From contig NZ_LN901321.1 in NCBI RefSeq assembly GCF_001465875.1, positions 62,001 through 126,000 of the forward strand: a stretch of DNA of 64,000 nucleotides, given 5' to 3'. The notes beneath the pieces were generated by a model. The model was not told the origin of the DNA. It was given only the letters and a program-made list of their open reading frames with translations, and searched no databases. Position 1 is the stretch's first letter. The number at the start of each line of letters is the position of its first letter. Shown here one piece after another: positions 55,359 to 64,000 of the stretch. Made by a program: the position numbers and the translations under genes. This DNA comes from Legionella saoudiensis. GTDB lineage: Bacteria; Pseudomonadota; Gammaproteobacteria; Legionellales; Legionellaceae.

Positions 55359-56822
55359 ATGAAAAAATTGGCAGGATTAATAATTATCCTGGCCGCTTTG
55401 GTTTTAGGCGGATATTATGGTATGGGCGTTCTAACTGAAAAAGCGATTAGAAACAATATTGAAGTAATTGACCAATCGAATGGGTTGCGAGCAGAAATCA
55501 AGCAATATAATCGAGGTTGGTTTAGCTCAGAAGCTCAGATCCAATGGCAGCTACATATTCCTGAACACGTAGTAGACACAAATGGGACTACGCAAACTGT
55601 TCCTGCACAAGATTATTCAATGGAAATGCCTTTAACGATTCATCATGGTCCCGTTATTTTTGCTAATAACTCAGTACGATTTGGACTTGGATATGCTGAG
55701 GCAGTGTTTCCATTCCCGAAACAATATGCGGATCAATTTAATGCCAATTTCACGGCAGAATCAACTAAACCACAATTAGATTTAAGTATCTTTGTAAATT
55801 ATTTTAATCAAAGCACATTGGATTTTCACGTTCCTACGTTTAATTTAGTTTCCAAAGAGGGTGGTCGTGTTAACTGGTTGGGATTAAATGCGACAACAAA
55901 AATATCCCCAGGAATGAAAAAAATTGATGGTACTGTAGTTGTCGATGGTGTTCGTCTGACTAAAGATGATGCTCAAGTTGATTTAGGTAAAGTATCTAGT
56001 GATTATGACTTACATGAAACAAATTCTGGCTTGTATTTAGGTGATGCGAATTTTAACTTGCCTGCATTTAATATTCAGGTTAAAGGACAAAAAATATTCG
56101 AAATTGCTGATTTATTCTTTAAATCAAAAAGTGATATTGAGCAGCATTTATTTAATACAAGTTTTACCATGACGATTAAGTCAATTTTAGCGAATGCGAA
56201 AAATTATGGTCCAGGTGAGCTTGAAATTTCTGTAAGGAATCTTGATGCAGATGTATTGGCAAAAATTAATCAGCAAGCCAATGCAATGCAAAATGGTACC
56301 GAAGAACAGCGTCAACAAGCAATGATTGCCTTGCTTCCTGAACTGCCTAAATTATTCAACAAAGGTGCTGAACTTGAGATTTCTAAACTCAACTTCAAGA
56401 TGCCGGAGGGGACAATTAATGGTACTTTGCTTCTTTCCTTGCCTAAGGATGAAAATGCTAATCCATTTGAATTAATCCAAAAAATTCGTGGTAATGCTAA
56501 ATTGAGCGTTCCTGCTGCTACAGTAAGAGAGCTAATGAAGCAGGCAGTAGCTCAGCAAATGGCAAAACAACCTAATGCTCAGCCATCAGTTGCTAAACAG
56601 TTAGGCGCTCAACCAACTACTACGCAACCAGGTCAAGCGGCAACACCACAGCCAGCTCAACCTGCATCAGTGGATCAGCAAGTTGAACAACAGTTAAATA
56701 CGTTAAAACAAGCTGGTTTAATTGTTGAAAAAGGCACTGATTATTTCATTGAAGTAACTTTAGAACAGGGCAAATTTATTGTTAATGGTAAGCCCTTTAA
56801 TGAATCAATGTTAAAGTTTTAA
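55359..56822 (+). CDS. DUF945 (YdgA-like) family protein
   Basis: 487 residues from ATG 55359, chosen because GGAGA lies 5 nt upstream; the ATG at 55347 is 12 nt earlier. N-terminal membrane anchor (MKKLAGLIIILAALVLGGYY), then the periplasmic DUF945 domain with IKQYNRGWFSSEAQ. A Gln/Pro-rich, repetitive linker (~400-450) precedes the C-terminal segment. Function is unknown; the YdgA family is a periplasmic protein of gammaproteobacteria. A strong terminator follows. Confidence 0.8.
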   Translation: MKKLAGLIIILAALVLGGYYGMGVLTEKAIRNNIEVIDQSNGLRAEIKQYNRGWFSSEAQIQWQLHIPEHVVDTNGTTQTVPAQDYSMEMPLTIHHGPVIFANNSVRFGLGYAEAVFPFPKQYADQFNANFTAESTKPQLDLSIFVNYFNQSTLDFHVPTFNLVSKEGGRVNWLGLNATTKISPGMKKIDGTVVVDGVRLTKDDAQVDLGKVSSDYDLHETNSGLYLGDANFNLPAFNIQVKGQKIFEIADLFFKSKSDIEQHLFNTSFTMTIKSILANAKNYGPGELEISVRNLDADVLAKINQQANAMQNGTEEQRQQAMIALLPELPKLFNKGAELEISKLNFKMPEGTINGTLLLSLPKDENANPFELIQKIRGNAKLSVPAATVRELMKQAVAQQMAKQPNAQPSVAKQLGAQPTTTQPGQAATPQPAQPASVDQQVEQQLNTLKQAGLIVEKGTDYFIEVTLEQGKFIVNGKPFNESMLKF

Positions 56823-56840
56823 TTTGAATTCATTTTGTCA

Positions 56841-56882
56841 AAAGAGGGGAAATTGTCACTTCAATTTCCCCTCTTTATTTTT
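56841..56882 (+). terminator. Strong intrinsic terminator after DUF945 gene
   Basis: A 15-bp stem AAAGAGGGGAAATTG (56841-56855) pairs with CAATTTCCCCTCTTT (56862-56876) with a 6-nt loop, followed by ATTTTTA. The A-start and T-end make it bidirectional in shape. Confidence 0.85.
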
Positions 56883-57008
56883 AAACGAGTCACTAGATGC
56901 CCCGCGTTTTAAAGCTCCCTTATCTATTACAATGAGTTTAGGATATTAAGAGCCAAAGGATTCGTATTCTATATTGATTTAACGTAGTTTTTTCAATTCG
57001 ACCCTTGT

Positions 57009-57036
57009 CTGACAGGGTTTGATTCGGTAATATACT
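57009..57036 (+). promoter_or_regulatory. fis promoter
   Basis: CTGACA (57009-57014), a 16-nt spacer and TATACT (57031-57036) give a near-consensus sigma-70 promoter. Transcription would start near 57043, at the edge of the strong SD AAAAGGAGGAG, leaving a very short leader. Confidence 0.7.
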
Positions 57037-57062
57037 GTTTTTAAAAGGAGGAGCTAATAATA

Positions 57063-57344
57063 ATGACAACAATCAGTAATGAAGTAGTGGATAACACCGC
57101 TTCACTAGCCGAGAGCGTAACACATTCAGTACAAAAATATTTTTCAGAGCTTAAGGGAACTGATCCTGTTGACTTATACCAGTTTGTACTTGAAGAAATT
57201 GAGACACCTTTATTTCGAGCAGTAATGGAACACTGTAAGTACAATCAGTCACGAGCTGCAATTATGCTGGGAATTAGTCGTGGAACATTAAGAACTAAGT
57301 TACGACGTTATTTTGACGACAAATATGTTGGTACGCGTGATTAA
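57063..57344 (+). CDS. fis: DNA-binding protein Fis
   Basis: A 93-residue Fis with the C-terminal helix-turn-helix NQSRAAIMLGISRGTLRTKLRRYF and an N-terminal dimerisation segment. It is a nucleoid-associated protein; Legionella carries several Fis paralogs that regulate Dot/Icm effector genes. It is monocistronic here (own promoter and terminator) and does not follow dusB as in enterobacteria. Confidence 0.92.
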   Translation: MTTISNEVVDNTASLAESVTHSVQKYFSELKGTDPVDLYQFVLEEIETPLFRAVMEHCKYNQSRAAIMLGISRGTLRTKLRRYFDDKYVGTRD

Positions 57345-57360
57345 TTGCGCAAGAGCAAAT

Positions 57361-57388
57361 GAAAAAGGGAGCTGAGGCTCCCTTTTTC
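57361..57388 (+). terminator. fis intrinsic terminator
   Basis: GAAAAAGGGAGC (57361-57372) pairs with GCTCCCTTTTTC (57377-57388) across a 4-nt loop TGAG; the 3' arm itself supplies the T-run (TTTTT). Confidence 0.85.
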
Positions 57389-57469
57389 ATTTGCTAAGTT
57401 TAGTGGCTTGTTGCTTGCAAGCGAGATAATTGTACACATTCACGCTGTATGTATTCTATTAAAATTAAA

Positions 57470-57592
57470 TAAAAAACTGCTGTCATTGCGGACAAAGTGA
57501 AGCAACCCAGTACTGAGTCTTAACGAAGCATCGTTCTGGGTTGCTTCGCCATGGCTCGCAATGACGAAATTTACATATCTCATGAACGCTTA
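57470..57592. repeat. ~120-bp dispersed palindromic repeat, copy B
   Basis: It fills the 323-nt gap after fis. The outer arms GTCATTGCG (57482-57490) and CGCAATGAC (57557-57565), and inner arms GAAGCAACCCAG (57499-57510) and CTGGGTTGCTTC (57536-57547), form a nested palindrome. It aligns along its length with the copy at 33640-33762, which is more degraded in the arms. Confidence 0.8.
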
Positions 57593-57668
57593 CAGATAAT
57601 TTCACGAGGTATGTTGAATTGCCACCATTGCTTTTCGTGAGCATTCATGAGAATCCCATGTTTATAAC

Positions 57669-58238
57669 TTAGAGCCCTTTCGAAACTACTAAAGGATTAC
57701 TTTCAGTATGCTCAGATGAGCCGAAGGGGCCGATATTTTTCCCAGTGATGCGGTACTTAAGGTAATCAATAAGGTGTAGGATAATATTTAATAAGTTTTT
57801 AGTGTTATGCTTTTCAAATTGTACCCAAGTTCTTTTCCTACCCTCAGCATCTTCGGTTACCCCAAAAAGAACTTCTTTTGAAATTGGATAAGAAAGAGAA
57901 TATTGCTGGGTTACTGAATGGTGGGAGGAAACTCGTTTGCTAATGCTTAAGCTAAAATGTGTGACTAACTCGTCATAAAATTTACCATCATCGTCTAAAT
58001 TCAGATGGCCACCGTTTAACATTTCTTGTAATACATCCTGAGCATGAGCAGGGTCTGTTGCATAATCAGAATTAAGGTGTAATGCAGCAATTAACCGCAG
58101 CAAAAAGTTAATCTCTTCAAAACTAGTCTCAATATGATACTGTTCCTTTTGTAATCCTGCATGGATGTATTTGAGCATATCCTTATACTTAGTTTCAATT
58201 TTGTCGAAAAATCTAAATAGATTAGAATAATTGGACAT
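57669..58238 (-). CDS. Hypothetical protein
   Basis: A 189-residue soluble protein (start MSNYSNLFRFFDKIETKYK), mostly helical, acidic in the middle, with no recognised motif, signal peptide or membrane segment. I do not recognise the family. It is flanked on one side by the dispersed repeat and on the other by prs on the same strand, so it may be lineage-specific. The ATG at 58238 has AAAAGAGAG upstream, a fair SD. Confidence 0.55.
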   Translation of the reverse strand: MSNYSNLFRFFDKIETKYKDMLKYIHAGLQKEQYHIETSFEEINFLLRLIAALHLNSDYATDPAHAQDVLQEMLNGGHLNLDDDGKFYDELVTHFSLSISKRVSSHHSVTQQYSLSYPISKEVLFGVTEDAEGRKRTWVQFEKHNTKNLLNIILHLIDYLKYRITGKNIGPFGSSEHTESNPLVVSKGL

Positions 58239-58336
58239 AGTGCTCTCTTTTTTATTAGCTGTGCCAATTGTAGCAATGCTAAATTAAGAGAATATTAATT
58301 ATTATCCTGGGAAAAAATAGATTGTTTGATAAAGAT

Positions 58337-58356
58337 CCTGGTTGCAAGCAACCAGG
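58337..58356 (-). terminator. CCTGGTTGC palindrome copy 5, after prs
   Basis: CCTGGTTGC-AA-GCAACCAGG lies 12 nt beyond the prs stop (prs is leftward). It is the short form of the family. Confidence 0.7.
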
Positions 58357-58368
58357 AAATAGGAGAGA

Positions 58369-59316
58369 TTACTCGGCAAACATAGAACTAACTGATTCTT
58401 CTATATTCACGCGTTTCATAGCCTGCGCTAACATGTCAGAAAGGCTGACAACACGAATTTTATCGCAAGTACGAGCTTCTTCTGATAAAGGAATCGTATC
58501 GGTAATTACAACCTCATCAATGTGTGAATTTTTAATGTTTTTGAGTGCGGGGCCTGATAAAACGGGATGGGTAATATAGGCTCTAACACTTTTGGCCCCG
58601 CTTTTCTTTAATTCATGAGCTGCCGAGCAGAGTGTTCCTGCGGTATCAACAATATCGTCAACAATAATGCAGTTTTTATTGGCTGGATCACCAATAATAT
58701 GCATTACTTCAGATTTATTAGGTCCGCTACGACGCTTATCAATAATTGCCAATTCAGCAAGTTCAATACGCTTAGCAACAGCGCGAGCTCTGACCACACC
58801 ACCTACATCCGGTGATACAACCATAACATTTTGTAAATTTTGGGCGGCAATGTCTTCAAGCAGCATTGGCGTTGCATAGACGTTATCTACTGGCATGTAG
58901 AAAAAGCCTTGAATTTGATCCGCATGCAGGTCGACTGTAAGAACACGACATATACCTACAGAAGCCATCATATCGGCAACAATTTTTGCCGTAATAGGGA
59001 CACGTGCAGAACGTACTCGTCTATCTTGTCGTGCATAACCAAAGTAGGGTACTACTGCAGTAATACGCGATGCAGAAGATCTTCTTAAAGCATCGGCCAT
59101 AGCAAGCAACTCCATCAAATTATTATTTGATGGGGCACAAGTCGACTGAATAATAAATACATCCCGTCCGCGAACGTTCTCAAGGATCTCAACCATGGTT
59201 TCGCCATCGCTGAACGTGCCAACCGTAGCTTTGCCTATGGGGATCTGTAAGTGGGAAGAAATTTTTTGTGCTAATTCCGGATTCGCGTTACCGGCAAATA
59301 TCATCATTGTGGACAT
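58369..59316 (-). CDS. prs: Ribose-phosphate pyrophosphokinase
   Basis: 315 residues of PRPP synthase: [39 protein letters not shown], the PRPP-binding loop [11 protein letters not shown], and the flexible loop KRRSGPN. It makes PRPP for nucleotide, His and Trp synthesis. tRNA-Gln lies upstream on the same strand, as often in gammaproteobacteria. Confidence 0.96.
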   Translation of the reverse strand: MSTMMIFAGNANPELAQKISSHLQIPIGKATVGTFSDGETMVEILENVRGRDVFIIQSTCAPSNNNLMELLAMADALRRSSASRITAVVPYFGYARQDRRVRSARVPITAKIVADMMASVGICRVLTVDLHADQIQGFFYMPVDNVYATPMLLEDIAAQNLQNVMVVSPDVGGVVRARAVAKRIELAELAIIDKRRSGPNKSEVMHIIGDPANKNCIIVDDIVDTAGTLCSAAHELKKSGAKSVRAYITHPVLSGPALKNIKNSHIDEVVITDTIPLSEEARTCDKIRVVSLSDMLAQAMKRVNIEESVSSMFAE

Positions 59317-59466
59317 GTGTAAAAAGCCTTAGATCTAGGTTCATCGTTTAACTTAAACACATAGCAGAAGACAGCCAAAAAGATATTATTATTATTTGAG
59401 CACCAACGAAATGCATCCTTCCAGGTTATCTTCTGCTGTCTGTTTACTTGTGAATCAACAAGAAAG

Positions 59467-59541
59467 TGGCAGGGGTGCTAGGATTCGAACCTAGGTATGC
59501 AGGGATCAAAACCCTGTGCCTTACCGCTTGGCGACACCCCT
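59467..59541 (-). tRNA. tRNA-Gln (anticodon TTG)
   Basis: Read leftward, the sequence starts AGGGGTGTCGCCAAGCGG, has anticodon arm CAGGG-TTTTGAT-CCCTG with anticodon TTG (reads CAA), the T-arm GGTTCGAATCC, acceptor stem pairing AGGGGTG with CACCCCT, and an encoded CCA end at 59467-59469. The stems close fully. Confidence 0.95.
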
Positions 59542-59850
59542 AAAAAATTGCAGATTCTATATAAAAACTTCCATAAATTATAAAAGCTTCCATCCTTGCG
59601 ATGTGGGGGTATTTTGCAGTGGTTTTATTAACATGTCAACTTTGAAAGCAATAATTTTTATAATTTTTTTTTATTTATATCTTACATAGGCTCTTGCTTG
59701 TTAAATTAGTTCAATTTGAATTCAATGCGCGCGTCAATGAAGCCTAGAACTAAGGATTTCCCGAAGAGGATCCATGTTATTGTGTATATCTTCTTCAGGA
59801 AATTCTTTTATTACGAGATAAGGGTCTCGTTTGTTTGAGAGGAGCTTATT
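59542..59850. other. 309-nt AT-rich gap between tRNA-Gln and lolB
   Basis: No gene or hairpin that I can support. The part next to the tRNA (59545-59600) is AT-rich and should contain the tRNA promoter (a TATAGA/TATATA-like -10 read leftward). No ispE gene is seen between lolB and the tRNA, unlike many gammaproteobacteria. Confidence 0.4.
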
Positions 59851-60510
59851 TTAAATAGCCCAATTTTTAATAACAACTTTTACCATCACACCATTCCCGT
59901 CTAAACGAACCATGCCAGGAAGAGCAACTCCTTTTACGGAAGTATAGTTGCCAAAGGTAATGGTATAACCGCTTTGCCTTAACATCACCAGATTATTAGC
60001 TGCATCACGTTTTTCGGAACTTACTTTTCCAGGGGCTGGGAGACCTCTAACCCAATAATAGAGGTTACTTACAGGAAGCCTTACCCCTGTTTGTTTTAGT
60101 AATAATTCATCGGCATTGGTGGATGTAATTCTCTTAGGGCCATCTTGAAAGGTAATCGTGCCTCCCTTTTTATTAATAAGAACTGCTCCTGCTCCTAAAG
60201 GGCCCATCAAACGGATTTGATAGGAGTTAGGCCCGTTTTGTGTCCAATGCATTGCTGCAGACCAACCTTTTGATTTATTTTTTGCTGCTAAGGCACCACG
60301 AATTTCCCAAGAGGAAACGGTTTCGGCTTTTGCGGCATGCTGCTTTTCTACAGGAGCTTTTTCTGCGGGCGCTTTTTCTGCTGGTGCTCCTTTAGGTAGT
60401 GCTTTGGTTACTTTGCTTGGCTGCTCTGGCATCATTACCGGTGGCCTTGGGGGCGCACAGGCGGTTAATAGAAAAATAGGAAGCACAATAAAACGTTTTA
60501 AATTATCCAT
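59851..60510 (-). CDS. lolB: Outer-membrane lipoprotein LolB
   Basis: 219 residues from ATG 60510 with GAGGTGAG a few nt upstream; the ATG at 60546 would prepend 12 residues to the signal peptide. Lipoprotein signal MDNLKRFIVLPIFLLTAC (lipobox LTAC, Cys18). A Lys/Ala/Pro repeat (APAEKAPAEKAPVEK) spaces the anchor from the LolB domain (VSSWEIRGALAAKNKSKGW, MGPLGAGAVLI). LolB receives lipoproteins from LolA and inserts them in the outer membrane. Confidence 0.92.
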   Translation of the reverse strand: MDNLKRFIVLPIFLLTACAPPRPPVMMPEQPSKVTKALPKGAPAEKAPAEKAPVEKQHAAKAETVSSWEIRGALAAKNKSKGWSAAMHWTQNGPNSYQIRLMGPLGAGAVLINKKGGTITFQDGPKRITSTNADELLLKQTGVRLPVSNLYYWVRGLPAPGKVSSEKRDAANNLVMLRQSGYTITFGNYTSVKGVALPGMVRLDGNGVMVKVVIKNWAI

Positions 60511-60628
60511 ACTCACCTCGGTCCGTGATCTGGTAAAGCATTGCATCCTACTGTTTTACCAGGATTATTATAGTTTTTTGTACAACAATACGCTAGACTG
60601 GTCGTCTTAGCAATCAGTCTTAAATCAT

Positions 60629-61111
60629 ATGAAAACAAAAGCAATATATCCAGGCACCTTTGATCCGGTGACTAACGGTCATGTGGATATTATAGGACGA
60701 GCCGCGAAAATTTTCCCTGAACTTATTGTTGCCGTTGCCAGTAATAAGGTAAAAAAACCATTTTTCTCCTTGGAAACCCGAATACGTCTTTTACAGGAAG
60801 CGGTAGCAGACTTTCCCGGGGTGCAGGTTATGGGGTTTGATAATTTATTGATCGAGTTCGCCCAAGAACAAAAAGCGACAGTTATTTTGCGTGGTTTACG
60901 TGCTGTTTCCGATTTTGAATATGAGTTTCAGCTTGCGGGGATGAATCGTAAGTTACATCAGAATATTGAAACTATGTTTTTAACACCATCAGAACATGCT
61001 ATGTTTATTTCCTCCAGTCTCGTTCGTGAAATTGCGAATTTAAATGGAGAGGTTTCTCAATTTGTTCCTCCCTGTGTGGCGAAAGAATTACAAAAGAGAC
61101 AGAAAGAATAA
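60629..61111 (+). CDS. coaD: Phosphopantetheine adenylyltransferase
   Basis: 160 residues, typical for Coa[17 protein letters not shown] (HIGH-like nucleotide site), [14 protein letters not shown] and the [10 protein letters not shown] motif. It makes dephospho-CoA. The stop is directly coupled to ggt (overlap of 1 nt). Confidence 0.96.
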   Translation: MKTKAIYPGTFDPVTNGHVDIIGRAAKIFPELIVAVASNKVKKPFFSLETRIRLLQEAVADFPGVQVMGFDNLLIEFAQEQKATVILRGLRAVSDFEYEFQLAGMNRKLHQNIETMFLTPSEHAMFISSSLVREIANLNGEVSQFVPPCVAKELQKRQKE

Positions 61112-62859
61112 TGATTTACAATAGAAAAAAGCCAAAGCATTTGCTGTGGTCTGCAGTATTAGTTGTCAGTTGTTTACTTCCTAGTTTTAATACCCATGCG
61201 AAAAAGACGCACAGTCACCCGCCTGGATATGCCGTTGCTACAGCTAATCCTTTGGCGACTAATGCCGCGCTAGATATTTTAGCTCATGGTGGAAATGCTT
61301 TTGATGCCGGGATTGCCGCAGCAGCGGTATTGGCCGTTGTTGAACCTTATCACTCAAGTTTAGGTGGTGGTAGTTTTTGGTTATTGCATCAAGAAAGTAC
61401 CCGCTCCAATGTATTTATTGATGCACGTGAAACAGCACCGTCCGCCGCTCATAAAGACATGTATTTAAATGCCGCTGGAGAGGTTGTTCCTGATTTATCC
61501 TTAAATGGAGGTTTGGCTGCCGCAATCCCTGGGCATCCAGCTGCGTTGGCTTATCTGGCAAAGCATTATGGTCGTTTACCATTGAGTAAAACATTGGCCC
61601 CTGCAATTAAATTAGCTCAAGACGGTTTTTTAGTTGATAAGCAACTTAGTCATTTTTTCAACATGGAAGGTCGAATTGAACAGCTTAGAAAATACCCTGC
61701 AACAGCAGCAATATTTTTAAAAAAAGGACAACCTTATGAAATTGGTGAGCGTTTAGTGCAAACCGATTTAGCTAATACGTTGAAGCGTATTGCTGAGCAA
61801 GGCGAGAAGGGCTTTTATACTGGAGAAATTGCGCAGCGCCTAGTAAAAGGTGTTAATGCCGCGGGAGGGCAATGGACCTTATCCGACCTGGCTAATTATC
61901 AAGTAAAGCTTCGAGAGCCCCTAGTCGGTGCTTATCACAATATGCTTGTTATTACGGCTCCGCCTCCTTCGGCAGGTGGAATTGCTTTATTAACAATGTT
62001 AAATATTTTATCGCATTATTCGTTATCTTCTTTGCCTAAGGTGCAATGGGTGCATTATTTGACGGAGTCTATGCGTTTGGCCTATTGGCAACGTGAAGAG
62101 TTTTTGGGCGACCCCGATTTTGTGTCTGTGCCTGTAGAAAAATTAATCTCTGCTGAGAATGGGAAACAATTAAAAGCATTAATTCCTGAGAATAAGGCAA
62201 TCTCAAGTAAGGTATTACAGGGAGCCGCCCAAAGTTCTACTAAAGAAAGCAATACTACTCATATATCTATCATTGATGCAGAGGGTAATCGTGTCGCAGC
62301 AACGATGACGGTCAATTTCATTTTTGGTTCCAGCGTAGTTGCTGAAGGAACAGGGGTGCTACTTAATGATGAAATGGATGATTTTACCTCTAAGGTAGGA
62401 GCACTAAACGTATTTGGTGTCGTAGGAAGTGAGAAGAATAGTATTGCTCCGGGCAAACGGCCGGTATCTACCATGACACCAACATTTCTTGAATTGCCAG
62501 GGCGGGTTGCCATTTTAGGCACACCTGGAGGGAGTCGCATTGCTACAATGGTTTTGCTTGCTTCATTGGTCTTTCACGATGATTTTGGGGCAATTAGTAT
62601 GGTTTCCGCAATGCGTTTTCATCATCAATTTCTTCCTGATTTATTGCAGTTTGAGCCAGATACTTTTTCACCGGCAACCCAAGAAGCGCTTAAGGCTATG
62701 GGGTATATCTTGAAGCCTTTAGGACAATATTATGGTGATATGCAAGCAATTACTTGGGATAAGGATACTAATATTCTTACTGCGGCATCTGATCCTAGAG
62801 CGATAGGTTTAGCAGCCAGTGTAGTTACTAGTGCTAGTGGGTATGGGGTGAAGTATTAG
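61111..62859 (+). CDS. ggt: Gamma-glutamyltransferase (gamma-glutamyltranspeptidase)
   Basis: 582 residues of an exported N-terminal-nucleophile enzyme. It has a signal peptide (SAVLVVSCLLPSFNTHA), the large subunit up to about 381, and a self-cleavage site before Thr382 in NTTHISIID. Substrate residues appear in RETAP and PGKRPVSTMTPTF. It removes or transfers gamma-glutamyl groups of glutathione in the periplasm. The stop is followed by palindrome copy 6. Confidence 0.93.
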   Translation: MIYNRKKPKHLLWSAVLVVSCLLPSFNTHAKKTHSHPPGYAVATANPLATNAALDILAHGGNAFDAGIAAAAVLAVVEPYHSSLGGGSFWLLHQESTRSNVFIDARETAPSAAHKDMYLNAAGEVVPDLSLNGGLAAAIPGHPAALAYLAKHYGRLPLSKTLAPAIKLAQDGFLVDKQLSHFFNMEGRIEQLRKYPATAAIFLKKGQPYEIGERLVQTDLANTLKRIAEQGEKGFYTGEIAQRLVKGVNAAGGQWTLSDLANYQVKLREPLVGAYHNMLVITAPPPSAGGIALLTMLNILSHYSLSSLPKVQWVHYLTESMRLAYWQREEFLGDPDFVSVPVEKLISAENGKQLKALIPENKAISSKVLQGAAQSSTKESNTTHISIIDAEGNRVAATMTVNFIFGSSVVAEGTGVLLNDEMDDFTSKVGALNVFGVVGSEKNSIAPGKRPVSTMTPTFLELPGRVAILGTPGGSRIATMVLLASLVFHDDFGAISMVSAMRFHHQFLPDLLQFEPDTFSPATQEALKAMGYILKPLGQYYGDMQAITWDKDTNILTAASDPRAIGLAASVVTSASGYGVKY

Positions 62860-62878
62860 GCGGCTATTTAAATTAGCT

Positions 62879-62902
62879 AGCCTGGTTGCGAGCAACCAGG
62901 CT
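62879..62902. terminator. CCTGGTTGC palindrome copy 6, between ggt and plsC
   Basis: AGCCTGGTTGCG/AGCAACCAGGCT lies between two convergent genes (ggt ends 62859, plsC ends 62916) and can terminate both. It is the closest match to copy 2 at 27113. Confidence 0.7.
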
Positions 62903-62915
62903 GTGTCTAAATTTT

Positions 62916-63650
62916 TTACTCACCAAGCAATGCCTTAATCGAATCATAAGTCTGCTGAATTAATTCCGCTTTGTTTTCTATGTTAAATGCGGTTGTATCA
63001 ATAGGCTTACCTATATGTATTTCTGCTTCTTGATTTAAATGGATATTAAACGTGCGTGCTGGAAGGATATTATTAGCACCGCGAATGCCAATAGGAATAA
63101 TCGTCGCCTGCGATTCAATGGCTGTAATAAAGGCCCCTTTCTTAAATTGAGCCAATGTGCCATCTTTAGAGCGAGTTCCTTCAGGAGCTACCCAAAGAAC
63201 AATACCACTTTCCATTAATTTTTTGGCATAAGCTAAATCTTTAATCGCCTGATAACGATTTTTACGATCAATAAATGGAAACTCCGCTGCATGCATGGCT
63301 TTACCCATTAACGGAATTTTTGATAATTCTTTTTTTGCCAGCATTCGAATGGAGTGGTTAGGAAAAGCTTTAAAACCAAGAGGGATATCATAGGCACTGG
63401 AATGATTGCACATAATAATGGTGGCTTTTCCTGCCTCCGGTTGCACCTGATGGGGGTTAACCACTTTATATTTTACTTGGACACTATTGAGTAATTGATC
63501 AACCCAATGATGCAGTGCTTTATCAGTCCATGCTCGGGTAATGGTACTGAAATAGTATTTGTAAATACAGCGAATGCTGGTTACCGCTGTATAAAAAAAC
63601 AAGGAACCAACGACCCATGCTGTTCTTATCTGGTTTATTTTCATTATCAT
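62916..63650 (-). CDS. plsC: 1-acyl-sn-glycerol-3-phosphate acyltransferase
   Basis: 244 residues with an N-terminal membrane segment, the catalytic HX4D box NHSSAYDIP, the FPFIDRKNR block and the substrate motif PEGTRSKDG. It makes phosphatidic acid from lysophosphatidic acid at the inner membrane. Two ATGs (63650 and 63644) are possible; the first is used. Confidence 0.9.
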   Translation of the reverse strand: MIMKINQIRTAWVVGSLFFYTAVTSIRCIYKYYFSTITRAWTDKALHHWVDQLLNSVQVKYKVVNPHQVQPEAGKATIIMCNHSSAYDIPLGFKAFPNHSIRMLAKKELSKIPLMGKAMHAAEFPFIDRKNRYQAIKDLAYAKKLMESGIVLWVAPEGTRSKDGTLAQFKKGAFITAIESQATIIPIGIRGANNILPARTFNIHLNQEAEIHIGKPIDTTAFNIENKAELIQQTYDSIKALLGE

Positions 63651-63689
63651 TATGCTAAGTTAAATTAGTCGCTAATATAACTTAAGTCG

Positions 63690-64000
63690 TTACAATTGCC
63701 CAGATACCTTGTTCTCCGGAGGTACTATTTGGCAGTTGGGGCAAAAAGCAGAGCTGCGGCCTCCGATCATAACGGTTTGGATCGGATGTTGACATTCTAT
63801 GCAGGGTTGATTTTTACGACCATAAACTTTAAGCGAAATACTGAAATAACCAGGTTTCCCATCAAACGCATAAAAATCACGCAGAGTAGTGCCGCCACTT
63901 TTTATGGCTTGCTGTAACACGGATTTAATGTGTTTTGCCAACAGATGATAGGAGGTTTCGCTAATGTTCTTGGCTGGAGTGGCGGGGTGAATATTCGATA
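63690..64000 (-). CDS. mutM: Formamidopyrimidine-DNA glycosylase, C-terminal part
   Basis: About 103 C-terminal codons; the gene continues beyond the right edge. It reads IHPATPAKNISETSY and LAKHIKSVLQQAIKSGGTTLRDF, then the C-terminal zinc finger CIECQHPIQTVMIGGRSSAFCPNCQ with its four Cys. MutM removes 8-oxoguanine from DNA. The stop TAA is at 63690-63692. Confidence 0.93.
   Translation of the reverse strand, partial: SNIHPATPAKNISETSYHLLAKHIKSVLQQAIKSGGTTLRDFYAFDGKPGYFSISLKVYGRKNQPCIECQHPIQTVMIGGRSSAFCPNCQIVPPENKVSGQL

Noticed and set aside
58091-58276. Short overlapping ORF in the orphan gene region
   Set aside because: It overlaps the start of the 189-residue gene in another frame with no SD or motif.

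Overview
The window is a stretch of AT-rich gammaproteobacterial chromosome that I assign to Legionella, probably a species other than L. pneumophila. The assignment rests on Dot/Icm type IVB secretion genes (the icmX end, icmW, icmV-dotA, dotD-dotC-dotB and an lvgA-like gene) sitting among ordinary housekeeping genes: ftsYEX-rpoH, sdhCDAB-sucABCD, feoABC, fis, prs, coaD and mutM. The species is not determined.

Layout. (1) 1-5064: the divergent icmWX / icmV-dotA virulence locus. (2) 5168-13816: a dienelactone-hydrolase gene, then eight same-strand genes packed with overlaps or gaps of 17 nt or less. In transcription order these are dotD-dotC-dotB, an ATP-grasp ligase, an HMGL-type aldolase, an alpha/beta-hydrolase-like protein, an isopropylmalate-dehydrogenase/RraA fusion and a DUF6282-type protein. 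A small uncharacterised biosynthetic cassette therefore appears joined to the tail of the dotDCB operon. (3) 14102-20820: rsmD, two M16 peptidases, ftsYEX and rpoH. (4) 20911-27140: hydrolases and a 1333-residue Pls/PosA-type nonribosomal peptide synthetase whose hand-read specificity code looks like a lysine code. (5) 27156-33604: panCB, an EmrAB-like efflux pair, a hydrolase and zapE. (6) 33758-37687: a second mini-cluster with an FkbM methyltransferase, a TauD-like oxygenase, a class I methyltransferase and a divergent second copy of the C-terminally anchored ATP-grasp ligase, next to Fur-box-preceded feoABC. (7) 40747-53317: lvgA-like gene, the TCA block sdhCDAB-sucABCD, pdxH, a letE-like gene and an SseB-like gene. 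(8) 53856-64000: MFS transporter, DUF945 protein, fis, an orphan protein, prs, tRNA-Gln, lolB, coaD, ggt, plsC and the 3' end of mutM.

The most interesting content is three small natural-product-like loci that carry no name I recognise. Two are built around paralogous GshAB/cyanophycin-synthetase-like ATP-grasp ligases with a C-terminal membrane anchor. One of these is co-directional with core secretion genes and lacks any canonical start codon. The third is the predicted poly(basic amino acid) synthetase.

Intergenic regions carry three repeat families: a CCTGGTTGC/GCAACCAGG palindrome used six times at gene ends, a ~120-bp palindromic repeat present twice, and TAGGCTGGGC-type inverted repeats present four times. 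Functions are inferred from sequence motifs and family knowledge only; no database search was run.
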